From Candidatus Chlorobium masyuteum (GTDB lineage: Bacteria > Bacteroidota > Chlorobiia > Chlorobiales > Chlorobiaceae), in the NCBI RefSeq assembly GCF_011601315.1, contig NZ_JAAORA010000009.1, forward strand, positions 1 through 64,000: a stretch of 64,000 bases of DNA. Direction: 5' to 3'. Every line of letters begins with the position of its first letter. Positions within the stretch are counted from its first letter, which is position 1. This document shows positions 43,239 through 51,895 of this stretch, piece after piece. Made by a program: the position numbers and the translations under genes. The notes below the pieces were generated by a model. It was not told the DNA's origin. It saw only the letters and a program-made list of their open reading frames with translations, and did no database searches.

Positions 43239-46200
43239 TTACTTTTATTCTTTACAGTTACTGTAGACTTCTTTTCCGCCATATAGTAGACAAGCGGCAC
43301 CACAACAAGCGTCAGGATGGTTGAAAGCACACCACCCCAGATCAGCGAGATGGCCAGACCCTGGAAAATCGGATCAAAAAGCATGACAACCGAACCGATA
43401 ACCACGGCTCCGGAGGTCAGAATGATCGGGCGGGTTCTTACCGCAGCCGACTCAATAACCGCCTGCTTGAGATCAGCTCCCTCCGCTCTGCGGATCTGTA
43501 TGAAATCAATGAGCAGTACCGAGTTTCTCACCATGATGCCGGCAAGCGCAATCATGCCGATCATGCTCGTAGCGGTAAAGAATGCGCCATGCAGCCAGTG
43601 GCCCGGAATAATGCCTACAAGGCTCAGCGGTATGGCAATCATCATGATCAGCGGCGTCTTGAAGGACTGGAACCAGCCGATAATCAGCAGATAGATGATG
43701 ACAAGCACAACAGCAAACGCCGTACCGAGATCCCTGAAGACCTCAAAGGTAATCTGCCACTCTCCGTCCCACTTCATCGACAGTTTATCATCCGACACAC
43801 CCGATCCCGTGTAGAGCGGACTGATGGAGTAGCCGCCGGGAAGCTTGAGCTTCTCTATCTTTTTATCCATATCAAGCATCGCATAGACCGGGCTCTCGGT
43901 CGCACCGGCAACATCTGCGGTCACATAGACAACCCTGCGCAGATCCTTGCGATAGATACTCTTGTCCTGAATTTTCTCTTGAACTGTTACCAGCTCTGAA
44001 AGCGGAATCATCTGACCGGCACGAAGACGGGTTGTCAGGGTTCCCATACCCTGTGACTGCACAAATATCCCCGAGAGATCCTGCAGGGAGGTTCTTCCGG
44101 ACTGCGGAAGCCTTACCTGAATGGCAACCGGATCAAGCTGCTTGTCGGTATGCAGCACCCCGACATCCATACCGGCCAGCGACATACGCAGCGTCTGGGC
44201 GATCTGTTCGGCACTGACACCGCGGAACGCTGCACGCTCCTTGTTTACCACCAGGTTATAGACCTTCTGGTCCTCTTCAACCAGGAAGTCCACATCCACA
44301 ACACCGGGAGTCTCTTCAAAGACCTTCTTCACCTGTTTTGCCAGTGCTATCTGCTGCTCCTGTGACGGGCCGTAAATTTCAGCAACAAGGGTCGAGAGCA
44401 CAGGAGGTCCTGGAGGAATCTCGACAATCTTGGCGTTGCCGTTATAGCGAAGGGCAATCTTCTGGACATCAGCCCTGACCCGTTTGGCTATATCATGGCT
44501 CTGGGCCTTGCGATCTCCCTTATGGACAAGGTTAACCTGGATGTCAGCCATGTTTGCCTTCTGACGAAGGTAGTAGTGACGGACAAGACCGTTGAAATTG
44601 ATCGGCGCATTGGTTCCTACATAGTACTGGTAGCTCTCTACCTCCGGAACTGTTTTCAGGTAGGATGCTACCTCCTTGGCAACTCTTGCAGTCTGCTCAA
44701 GCGATGTACCGTCAGGCATATCGATAACCACCTGAAACTCGTTCTTGTTGTCAAACGGAAGCATCTTCATCTGAACAGCCTTCAGCGGCACCAGCGCAAT
44801 GGCTCCGACCAGCATCAGACCCACCACACCGAAAGCAAGCCATCTCTTGAAACTGCTCTCGATAAAGGGTGAGAGAATGTTGTTGAAGAGCTTGTAGTAA
44901 CCGGTTTTGGTAATATCGTACTCTTCATGATGACCCTCTTCTGTTTTCAGAAGACGATAGGAGAGCCACGGGGTAGCGATAAGGGCTACGAGCAGCGAAA
45001 AGATCATGGCCAGCGAGGCTCCAATCGGCATAGGGCTCATATAGGGGCCCATGAGGCCTGAAACAAAGACCATCGGAAGCACGGCGGCAATAACCGTAAA
45101 GGTTGCCAGAATGGTCGGATTTCCGACCTCATTGATGGCGGTAATGGCGGCCTGCAGCTTCGGCTGCCGCTTCATGGCAAAGTGGCGGTGAATGTTCTCG
45201 GCAATGATGATCGAGTCATCAACAACGATACCGGTAACAAAAATCAGCGCAAAGAGGGTTACCCTGTTGAGCGAATAATCAAGCAGGTAGTAGATGAGAA
45301 GCGTAAGGGCAAAGGTGATCGGCACCGATGCGAGCACCACAAGTGCGCCCCGCCATCCAAGGAAAAAGCCGACGACAATCGTAACCGCGACAACCGCCAT
45401 GAGTAGGTGCTCAAGAAGGGTGAATACCTTTTCGGAAGCCGTTGCGCCGTAGTTGCGTGTTTCAGTCACGGTTATACCTGAAGGAATAACCGTCTTTCTG
45501 AGCCCGTCGACCCTCGACATAACCTTGTCGGCAAGTACCGAGGCATCTCCGCCTTTACGCTTGGCTACGGTAAGCGTCACAGCAGGATACTCTCCGGAAA
45601 CCGAACCTTTCGGGGCTGCCGCTGCCCAACCGAAAAAGTTATAGTTATTGACCTCTTCAGGGCCGTCAACAATGGTGGCGACATCACGCAGATAGACCGG
45701 AGCGGATCCGTAGATGCCCACAACAATATTGGAGACCTCTTCAGCGCTTTCAAGAAATTTTCCCGAGCGGACAACAAGCTCCTCGTTCATCTGCTTGAAA
45801 TCACCGGAGGTCATCTGGCTGTTGCCCTGCTGAATCTGGCGGGCAATCTGCATCGGACTGACATTGAACTGCTGGAGTTTTGCTTTGTTGAGCTCAATCT
45901 TCACCTGGCGCTTCAATCCGCCCTTTATCTCCACATCACCGATGTTGCTTATTTTTTTCAGTTCATCAGCCACGGTTACTGCACTCTGACGAAGCTCATA
46001 GGGACTCTTCGTCTTGCTCCAGAAGGTGAGATTAAGCACCGGAACATCGTCGATAGAGACCTTTTTCATGAGCGGGAACTGGACACCGGGAGGCATCTTG
46101 TCCATATTTTTCATCAGGGTAGACCAGAGCTTTACCATACTGCGCTCGGCGTCTTCGCCAACCTTGTAGCGAACCGTCACCAGAGCAAAGTCGGGCATTG

Positions 46201-46465
46201 AGGTGGAGTAGACATAATCGACTCCGGGAATTTCCGTCAAAGTCCTCTCTATCGGCTTGGCCACGCGGGCTTCAACCTCTGCAGGTGCTGCACCGGGATA
46301 GGGTATATAGAGATCAACCATCGGCACCACAATCTGAGGCTCCTCTTCACGCGGCGTCATAAACGTCGCCATGATGCCCACCAGAAGCGATGCCACCATC
46401 AAGAGCGGCGTTATCTTTGAATTGATAAACTGTTTTGCAAGTTTACCGGCAATACCTTCATTCAT
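43235..46465 (-). CDS. RND-family efflux transporter permease
   Basis: A 1076-residue inner-membrane proton-driven pump expected to form a trimer and expel substrate with an adaptor and TolC. Twelve TM segments in the usual 1+5+1+5 layout are apparent, with two large periplasmic loops. TM4 reads TGIVVDDSIIIAEN, the paired-aspartate form of hydrophobe/amphiphile pumps rather than the DG form of CzcA-type metal pumps. MPREEEPQIVVP-type residues near the start (MTPREEEPQIVVP) are common in the family. It overlaps the adaptor gene upstream and the PII-like gene downstream by 4 bp each. Substrate unknown. Confidence 0.94.
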   Translation of the reverse strand: MNEGIAGKLAKQFINSKITPLLMVASLLVGIMATFMTPREEEPQIVVPMVDLYIPYPGAAPAEVEARVAKPIERTLTEIPGVDYVYSTSMPDFALVTVRYKVGEDAERSMVKLWSTLMKNMDKMPPGVQFPLMKKVSIDDVPVLNLTFWSKTKSPYELRQSAVTVADELKKISNIGDVEIKGGLKRQVKIELNKAKLQQFNVSPMQIARQIQQGNSQMTSGDFKQMNEELVVRSGKFLESAEEVSNIVVGIYGSAPVYLRDVATIVDGPEEVNNYNFFGWAAAAPKGSVSGEYPAVTLTVAKRKGGDASVLADKVMSRVDGLRKTVIPSGITVTETRNYGATASEKVFTLLEHLLMAVVAVTIVVGFFLGWRGALVVLASVPITFALTLLIYYLLDYSLNRVTLFALIFVTGIVVDDSIIIAENIHRHFAMKRQPKLQAAITAINEVGNPTILATFTVIAAVLPMVFVSGLMGPYMSPMPIGASLAMIFSLLVALIATPWLSYRLLKTEEGHHEEYDITKTGYYKLFNNILSPFIESSFKRWLAFGVVGLMLVGAIALVPLKAVQMKMLPFDNKNEFQVVIDMPDGTSLEQTARVAKEVASYLKTVPEVESYQYYVGTNAPINFNGLVRHYYLRQKANMADIQVNLVHKGDRKAQSHDIAKRVRADVQKIALRYNGNAKIVEIPPGPPVLSTLVAEIYGPSQEQQIALAKQVKKVFEETPGVVDVDFLVEEDQKVYNLVVNKERAAFRGVSAEQIAQTLRMSLAGMDVGVLHTDKQLDPVAIQVRLPQSGRTSLQDLSGIFVQSQGMGTLTTRLRAGQMIPLSELVTVQEKIQDKSIYRKDLRRVVYVTADVAGATESPVYAMLDMDKKIEKLKLPGGYSISPLYTGSGVSDDKLSMKWDGEWQITFEVFRDLGTAFAVVLVIIYLLIIGWFQSFKTPLIMMIAIPLSLVGIIPGHWLHGAFFTATSMIGMIALAGIMVRNSVLLIDFIQIRRAEGADLKQAVIESAAVRTRPIILTSGAVVIGSVVMLFDPIFQGLAISLIWGGVLSTILTLVVVPLVYYMAEKKSTVTVKNKSK

Positions 46466-46884
46466 TTGCTCTCTGCCTCCTCAGTCTTTTTCGGACTCTT
46501 TATTACAGTTACTCCTTCACCAAGCTCCGGGTTATACTCTCCCACCACAAGCTCTCCCTTATCTACTCCCCCGAGGACAACAACATCGCCTTTTACGATG
46601 CGTCCAATCCTGATCCAGCGGCGGGTGATCCGCTGATCGTTGCCAACAACAAGAACACCTGCAAGCTCTCCATTACGGAAAACCGAAGAGGCCGGTACAA
46701 GCAGCACCTCACGCCCTCCCGCCTCCCCGCTGGTTCGTACAGGTACAAGCATTCCGACCGCAACCGGTGCGGGCTCCCGCTCTTTTACTGCATGAGTCCC
46801 GGCTTGATTGCCGCACCCCGACACAAGCAGGGTAAAGGCAACCGGAAGCAGAAACCGCATCTCTCTTTTATTCATACTCCTCAT
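46462..46884 (-). CDS. Minimal membrane-fusion (adaptor) lipoprotein, strongly shortened
   Basis: A 140-residue lipoprotein: signal peptide with lipobox LLVSGC (C24), then an acidic/proline spacer, a VRTSGE...VLLVPASSVFRNGEL strand region and RITRRWIRIGRIVKGDVVVLGGVDKGELVV. The last two segments are typical of the membrane-proximal end of RND adaptors. Normal adaptors have about 350-400 residues; the alpha-hairpin and lipoyl domains are missing here. The operon junctions are clean (12 bp after tolC, 4-bp overlap with the pump gene), so it looks maintained rather than decayed. Start codons 9 or 24 bp further in are possible. Confidence 0.8.
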   Translation of the reverse strand: MRSMNKREMRFLLPVAFTLLVSGCGNQAGTHAVKEREPAPVAVGMLVPVRTSGEAGGREVLLVPASSVFRNGELAGVLVVGNDQRITRRWIRIGRIVKGDVVVLGGVDKGELVVGEYNPELGEGVTVIKSPKKTEEAESK

Positions 46885-46896
46885 ATTGATTGCTGT

Positions 46897-48222
46897 TTAG
46901 TTTCCCCTGTAGTAAGCCAGCTCGCTTTTGGCCATGCAGTAATCGAATTTCGCCTGGTTCAGCCTCATTTTGGCGTAGGTGTGGGCCTGTTCGCGCATCA
47001 GAAGTTCAAAGGTCATGGCCATACCGGTCTTGAACTGCGAACTGATATAGTCAAGACTTACCCTGGCCTCTTCGAGCGATTTCTGGGCAACGGCGATTCT
47101 GGCTCTCGATGTTTTCAGCGAGCGCATCGACTTTTCAACTTCAGCAATACTGCCGCTCTTTGCCGCTTCATAGTTATACATCGCCTCCCGCTCCTGTGCT
47201 TTCGCCTCCTGAATACGACCGGCGGTCGCCATACCGTCAAAAATGGTCCACTGCATATTCATACCGAGCGCCCAGCTGGAACCGCCACTGAAAATATTAT
47301 CGCTGTGCAGGTTGGTCTGAAGGAATGCATTCAAACGGGGACGCTTCGAAGCCCGGATCATCTCCTCCTGCAAGCGTGCCACCTGCTGATAGGTTTCGTA
47401 AGCCTTGAGATCGGAACGGTTTTCGGAAACCGCTTTATCACTGCTTGAAGGAAGTACTCGGTCAATAACCAGATCACCGGTAGGAACAATTGTCACTCCG
47501 GAATCAAGGCGCAGCATCACCTTCAGCGCATCCGTTGCATTTTTGATCTCATCATGCATCATCATTTTCTGCTCAAGCAGCTCGGAGAGGCGCACATCAG
47601 TGGAGAGCTTGTCTGATTTGGGCAGTAAACCGGCACTGAACCCCCTGGCGGCCTCATTGCTGTGCGCCTGCATGGTCCGGATCGACTGCTCGATGGCATC
47701 AATATTTTTTCGGGCAAGAATAAGACCGTAATAGACTCTGGTAACCTGAAGTCCGATAGACTCCTCGGTTCGGGCGGTCATATGCTCCTGGGCAGTTTTG
47801 GCTGTAAAAGCCATCTTCCTGCCTATGGCCGCATCGGCATTGTAAACCGGCTGCATGACCTGAATGGAGGTGTTGAAGTCGTTTATGATATCAGCATTAT
47901 TGAGCTTTTCCGGCATAAAATCGGATTGCTGAACACTGTTCTGCTGAAGCTTCAGAACCAGTGCAGCGCCGGGATCGTTGGTAACAACAAAAGTCTCAGA
48001 CAAAGTCACTTTCGGCAGGTATGACTGACGGCTCTGGACAATCCTTGCCTCAGCCTGGTCAACCTTGCTGCGTGCGGCTTTGATGGTGTAATTGTTTTCA
48101 CGAGCCATCGTAAGGGCTTCGGATAAAGAGAGTTTCATTGTTTTATCGCCGGCTGCTGCCTGTTGCGGAGAGCCGAGAGCACCTGCAACACAACAAGCGA
48201 TCAACGCCTTGTAGACCTTCAT
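46897..48222 (-). CDS. TolC-family outer-membrane efflux protein
   Basis: A 441-residue outer-membrane channel. A signal peptide ends at about AAAGD (residue 25). Two internally related halves are each rich in long alpha-helical segments (LSLSEALTMARENNYTIKAARSKVDQAEARI; LKTSRARIAVAQKSLEEARVSLDYISSQF), as expected for the OEP fold. It starts 5 bp after the CsoR-like repressor stop, so the repressor and efflux genes form one operon. It should pair with the RND pump encoded downstream. Confidence 0.93.
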   Translation of the reverse strand: MKVYKALIACCVAGALGSPQQAAAGDKTMKLSLSEALTMARENNYTIKAARSKVDQAEARIVQSRQSYLPKVTLSETFVVTNDPGAALVLKLQQNSVQQSDFMPEKLNNADIINDFNTSIQVMQPVYNADAAIGRKMAFTAKTAQEHMTARTEESIGLQVTRVYYGLILARKNIDAIEQSIRTMQAHSNEAARGFSAGLLPKSDKLSTDVRLSELLEQKMMMHDEIKNATDALKVMLRLDSGVTIVPTGDLVIDRVLPSSSDKAVSENRSDLKAYETYQQVARLQEEMIRASKRPRLNAFLQTNLHSDNIFSGGSSWALGMNMQWTIFDGMATAGRIQEAKAQEREAMYNYEAAKSGSIAEVEKSMRSLKTSRARIAVAQKSLEEARVSLDYISSQFKTGMAMTFELLMREQAHTYAKMRLNQAKFDYCMAKSELAYYRGN

Positions 48223-48227
48223 GATGA

Positions 48228-48479
48228 TTACTGTTTTGAAATAAGTTTTAAAATCTTTTCGACACTCTCCGAGTCACCTTGACTCATACAACCCTTGAGG
48301 TTACGGTGAAGTACCAGCGAAAAGGTATTGTCAAGAGCTGCCTTGGCGGCCTGGAACTGCGTGATGATCTGACTGCACTCCTCCTCTCGCTCAATCATCC
48401 TTGTCAATCCCTCAATCTGACCGGCAACTCTTTTCAGTCTCATAATCACATCTTTCATTGAATCCGTGGTTGCAACCAT
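48228..48479 (-). CDS. CsoR/CstR-family repressor with C-N-C ligand set
   Basis: An 83-residue all-helical repressor of the CsoR/RcnR/CstR family (MRLKRVAGQIEGLTRMIE at the start of the DNA-binding helix). In copper-sensing CsoR the ligands are Cys-His-Cys; here the aligned residues are C35, N60 and C64. The two cysteines are 29 residues apart, the same as C31/C60 of the persulfide sensor CstR, and the histidine is absent. Copper sensing is therefore unlikely and persulfide sensing plausible. It heads the tolC-adaptor-RND operon, and a palindrome lies 19-51 bp upstream of its start. Confidence 0.88.
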   Translation of the reverse strand: MVATTDSMKDVIMRLKRVAGQIEGLTRMIEREEECSQIITQFQAAKAALDNTFSLVLHRNLKGCMSQGDSESVEKILKLISKQ

Positions 48480-48497
48480 GATAGTATATGTTTAATT

Positions 48498-48530
48498 GTA
48501 ATATACCCATACCCCGTACTGGTATATTAC
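48498..48530. promoter_or_regulatory. Candidate CsoR/CstR-type operator
   Basis: Perfect 10-bp arms GTAATATACC (48498-48507) and GGTATATTAC (48521-48530) flank a 13-bp C-rich centre, CATACCCCGTACT. TACC/GGTA half-sites with a C/G tract are typical of this family. The site lies 19 bp upstream of the repressor start and between it and the divergent rhodanese gene, so it could control both. Confidence 0.68.
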
Positions 48531-48713
48531 ATAAAAATGTCTATCATATGCAAGAGATTTTATTTCAATCAAAGCCGACTGAATAGTTGGATACCGTTGA
48601 CCGACAGAACGTTCATTCGATTCCCTTATTGACTTTTAAAAACAAAGTCTTTTATCAGAACGTTTCAATGAGCCGTCCAAAGCGGAAAACACAAAACCAG
48701 AAAAAAACAGATT

Positions 48714-49088
48714 ATGAAAAACAGTCAGGAAATCAGCCCCACCAAAGCTCTTGCCTTGATTAAAAAAGGCGCACTGCTTCTCGATGTCCGTGAGCCGAAG
48801 GAGGTTTCAAAAAAATCTTTTGACGTTTCCAATGTCTTACAGATTCCCTTGCGCGACCTGAAAAAGAGGTTGCGGGAGATACCGGTTGACCGCAAAGTTG
48901 TGATTGCCTGTCACGTAGGGAATCGAGGCATGATAGCTGCCCGTTTTCTGGTGAACAACGGCTACTCCAAAGTGGTTAATATGCAGCATGGAATTGCCGG
49001 TTGGGAAAAAGAGGGGCTTCCGGTCAGAAAAGAGCTGAAAACGGCAACCGGGTCATGGTTCAGGAAGCTTTTCAGCAGGATGTCATAA
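48714..49088 (+). CDS. Single-domain rhodanese
   Basis: A 124-residue sulfurtransferase-like protein. The active-site loop is CHVGNRG with catalytic C66, and the conserved LLLDVREPKEVSKK and NMQHGIAGWEKEGLPV segments flank it. It should carry a persulfide on C66 and pass sulfane sulfur between partners. No signal peptide, so cytosolic. It is divergent from the CsoR/CstR-like repressor, with the palindromic operator between them; in the known CstR system a rhodanese is likewise part of the regulon. Confidence 0.93.
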   Translation: MKNSQEISPTKALALIKKGALLLDVREPKEVSKKSFDVSNVLQIPLRDLKKRLREIPVDRKVVIACHVGNRGMIAARFLVNNGYSKVVNMQHGIAGWEKEGLPVRKELKTATGSWFRKLFSRMS

Positions 49089-49231
49089 CAGTGGTGAAGC
49101 GGGATAACCTCAAGAGAAAATGGATGCGGTTTATCTCACTCATATCGGTCTGAACACATCAATGGAGCTCTTTTTCCCCTGATTTTATTATTTTCAGGCA
49201 GTTTCATTCCCATTTACAACCTGGTACCCTT

Positions 49232-50614
49232 ATGAGCAAGAATAAAGAACTACTCTGGCAGAGCCGATTTTCAGAACCCTTTGACCGGGGCGCTCTCCTC
49301 TTCTCTTCCTCGGTTCATGTTGACAAGAAGCTCTATCGTGAGGATATCAGAGGCTCCGTTGCCCATGTCACCATGCTTGCTGAAGAGGGTATCGTCAGTG
49401 ATACAGATGCTGCACAGATCATTGCAGGACTCGGCGAAATTGAAGTGGAGTTGAGCAGCGGAACCCTTGTTCCTGAATGGGAAGATGAGGATATCCATAC
49501 GGTTATTGAAAACCGGCTCAAGGAGAAAATCGGGGTCGTAGCCGGCAAGCTCCACTCCGGACGAAGCCGCAACGACCAGGTTGCAACCGATACCCGTCTC
49601 TATATGCGCCGCCAGATTGAAGAGCTTCAGAAAGCCATCGGAGGTCTGCTGGGCGTGCTTGTCGAAAAAGCGGAAACCCACCGCGACACCATCATTTTCG
49701 GCTATACCCACCTGCAGCGGGCCCAACCGATATCTGCCGGGCATTACTACCTGGCTTATTTCAATATGTTCCTCCGTGACCGTGACCGTCTCGGGGACCT
49801 CATGAAGCGGGTCAATATCTCTCCACTCGGTGCAGCGGCCTTTGCCGGCAGCACCCTGCCGCTCAATGCAAAGCGCAGTGCCGAGCTGCTTGGCTTTGAC
49901 GATCTCTTTGCAAACAGCATTGATGCCGTCAGCGATCGCGATACGGTCATCGAGTTCATCTCCGCCTGTTCGGTCATCATGATGCACCTCTCCCGGTTTG
50001 CCGAAGATCTGATTCTCTGGAGCTCCTACGAGTTCGGCTATCTTGAGATCAGCGATGCCTTTGCAACCGGCTCCTCCATTATGCCGCAAAAGAAAAATGC
50101 CGATATCGCCGAACTGGTCAGAGGAAAAACCGGCCGGGTCTATGGCAATCTCATGGCAATGCTGACCATCATGAAAGGACTGCCGCTCTCCTATAACCGC
50201 GACATGCAGGAGGACAAACAGCCACTGTTTGACAGTGCTGAAACAACGCTCGGCAGTGTTGAAATTTTTGCTCGCCTGCTCGAGCATACCCGCCTCAAGG
50301 AGGAACGACTTGCAAAACTGACCAATGAGGATCTCAGCCTTGCTACTGAAATCGCCGAATACCTTGTCCGCAAGCAGGTTCCTTTCCGTGACGCTCACCG
50401 CATCACCGGAAAAATCGTTACCTGGAGCATAGCTTCCGGTGTAACCCTGCCGAACATCCCGATTGAACAGTTCAGAGAGTTCTCCGAAGCAATTGAATCG
50501 GATATCTATCCGGCGCTTAAAGCCGATGCAAGTGTGAATTCCAAAAAATCACATGGAAGCTGTTCATGTAACTCGGTGGCCGAGCAGATCGTTGAGGCAA
50601 AAAAAAAGCTTTAA
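49232..50614 (+). CDS. argH: Argininosuccinate lyase
   Basis: Last step of arginine synthesis: cleaves argininosuccinate to arginine and fumarate. The 460-residue fumarase-superfamily enzyme shows [30 protein letters not shown] and the signature loop [16 protein letters not shown] with the catalytic serine. Its position is about 14 kb from argCJBFRG, and no clear ARG box was found in the 143 bp upstream. Fumarate produced here would enter the reductive TCA cycle. Confidence 0.96.
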   Translation: MSKNKELLWQSRFSEPFDRGALLFSSSVHVDKKLYREDIRGSVAHVTMLAEEGIVSDTDAAQIIAGLGEIEVELSSGTLVPEWEDEDIHTVIENRLKEKIGVVAGKLHSGRSRNDQVATDTRLYMRRQIEELQKAIGGLLGVLVEKAETHRDTIIFGYTHLQRAQPISAGHYYLAYFNMFLRDRDRLGDLMKRVNISPLGAAAFAGSTLPLNAKRSAELLGFDDLFANSIDAVSDRDTVIEFISACSVIMMHLSRFAEDLILWSSYEFGYLEISDAFATGSSIMPQKKNADIAELVRGKTGRVYGNLMAMLTIMKGLPLSYNRDMQEDKQPLFDSAETTLGSVEIFARLLEHTRLKEERLAKLTNEDLSLATEIAEYLVRKQVPFRDAHRITGKIVTWSIASGVTLPNIPIEQFREFSEAIESDIYPALKADASVNSKKSHGSCSCNSVAEQIVEAKKKL

Positions 50615-50753
50615 ACAGAAACCGCCCGGATATAAAAAGCACCGACTGTTCAGGTGAGCATCTCCCCGTTCCAGAGAGATGCACCAAACCCGCCGGTAAT
50701 GAAATTGTATGTTTTACTGAAACACACAACGCAACGTAGACGGAGAGAGCTCT

Positions 50754-51674
50754 ATGGATCAGTCAGCAGAAAACAGAGGTCCGGGAATGGGATGGCTGCC
50801 GGACTATCCCGATTTCAGGGACTACACGGCCGAGCATAATAAAGTCTCAACAGACCTCAAGCAATTGGGTCAGAAAAACTCCGTCAAGAGTATGCTTTCA
50901 CAGGTCGGTGTAACAAAACCTGCTCCCGCTCTTGCTTCTTCCGCAGATTTGCGGCCATGGTGTTCCCCTGTAGAAAACCAGCTTACCATTGGTTCCTGCA
51001 CGGCACACGCCGGCATTGGAATCGTCGAGTATTTCGAGCGCCGGGCCTTTGGCAAGCATACCGATGCCTCCAGGCTTTTCCTCTACAAGACTACTCGAAA
51101 CCTGCTCCGATGGCGTGGAGATTCCGGGGCGTTTATCCGCTCCACCATGGGTGCACTGGTCCTTTTCGGTGTGCCGCCGGAAGAGTACTACCCCTATGTT
51201 GTTACTGATTTCGATAAAGAGCCCTCAGCGTTCTGCTACGCCTATGCACAAAGTTTTCAGGCAATAAGCTACTACCGTCTGGACTCGCCCGGAATCGGGG
51301 AAAAAGAGCTGCTGAAAACGATCAAATCAAATCTTTCGGCCGGTCTCCCCTCAATGTTCGGCTTCACGGTATTCAGCTCTGTTGTACAGGCAGCAAAATC
51401 CGGCATGATACCATTTCCTGCAGCAGGTGAAAAAGTTGTCGGAGGCCATGCCGTTGTTGCTGTCGGCTATGATGACTCCATCAGGATCAAAAACAGCTCC
51501 ATCGAAGCAAAAGAGACAAAAGGAGCCCTGCTGATCAGAAACTCCTGGGGCTGCGGCTGGGGTATGGAGGGGTACGGCTGGCTCCCCTATGAATATGTAC
51601 TGAAAGGCGTTGCTATTGACTGGTGGTCGCTTTTGAAAAACGAGTGGATCGACACCGGCATCTTCAAGGCATAG
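50754..51674 (+). CDS. Papain-like (C1 family) cysteine peptidase
   Basis: A 306-residue protein with the full C1 catalytic set: Q76 and C82 in ENQLTIGSCTAHA, H232 in VVGGHAVVAVGYDD and N263 in IRNSWGCGWG. Unlike typical papains it has no signal peptide and only about 60 residues before the mature-like domain, ending at SADLRPWCSPVENQ. It is probably active in the cytosol without a long inhibitory propeptide. The ATG at 50754 follows a GGAGAGAG sequence. A MITE-like element begins 2 bp after its stop codon. Confidence 0.9.
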   Translation: MDQSAENRGPGMGWLPDYPDFRDYTAEHNKVSTDLKQLGQKNSVKSMLSQVGVTKPAPALASSADLRPWCSPVENQLTIGSCTAHAGIGIVEYFERRAFGKHTDASRLFLYKTTRNLLRWRGDSGAFIRSTMGALVLFGVPPEEYYPYVVTDFDKEPSAFCYAYAQSFQAISYYRLDSPGIGEKELLKTIKSNLSAGLPSMFGFTVFSSVVQAAKSGMIPFPAAGEKVVGGHAVVAVGYDDSIRIKNSSIEAKETKGALLIRNSWGCGWGMEGYGWLPYEYVLKGVAIDWWSLLKNEWIDTGIFKA

Positions 51675-51676
51675 GG

Positions 51677-51834
51677 GGGCACCTCTATAAATTTATTCCG
51701 CGATTCGATTGCTTCGTTGGCCGGTGCTCGAAATCCTGTCCCAGCCCCTGACTGCGTCGGGACTGAGCTACCAATATTGCGCCACCTACGGGGCTTGAAT
51801 ATCAAACCGCTCACGACAATTTATAGAGGTGCCC
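51677..51834 (+). mobile_element. MITE-like element, copy 3 (chimeric)
   Basis: A 158-bp element with nearly perfect ends GGGCACCTCTATAAATT/AATTTATAGAGGTGCCC. The outer parts match copy 1, but the centre (about 51740-51800) is replaced by different sequence containing GTCCCAGCCCCTGACTGCGT and CCACCTACGGGGCTTG, which resembles another intergenic repeat class. It starts 2 bp after the peptidase stop codon. Confidence 0.78.
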
Positions 51835-51895
51835 GTAAGTAAAAAAAACAGGACGACCGGAACCTCCGCCTCTCTTAAATCTGACGTTAAACGCT

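Noticed and set aside
43235-46465. Assignment of the RND pump as a CzcA-type heavy-metal exporter
   Set aside because: TM4 has the VVDD pattern of hydrophobe/amphiphile pumps instead of the DG pattern of metal pumps, and the associated repressor lacks the copper-site histidine.
46435-47448. Plus-strand frame of about 337 codons opposite the tolC/adaptor genes
   Set aside because: It spans two well-supported minus-strand genes and has erratic composition.
49271-50398. Minus-strand frame of about 375 codons opposite argH
   Set aside because: argH is full length with its signature loop; the antisense frame has no recognisable domain.
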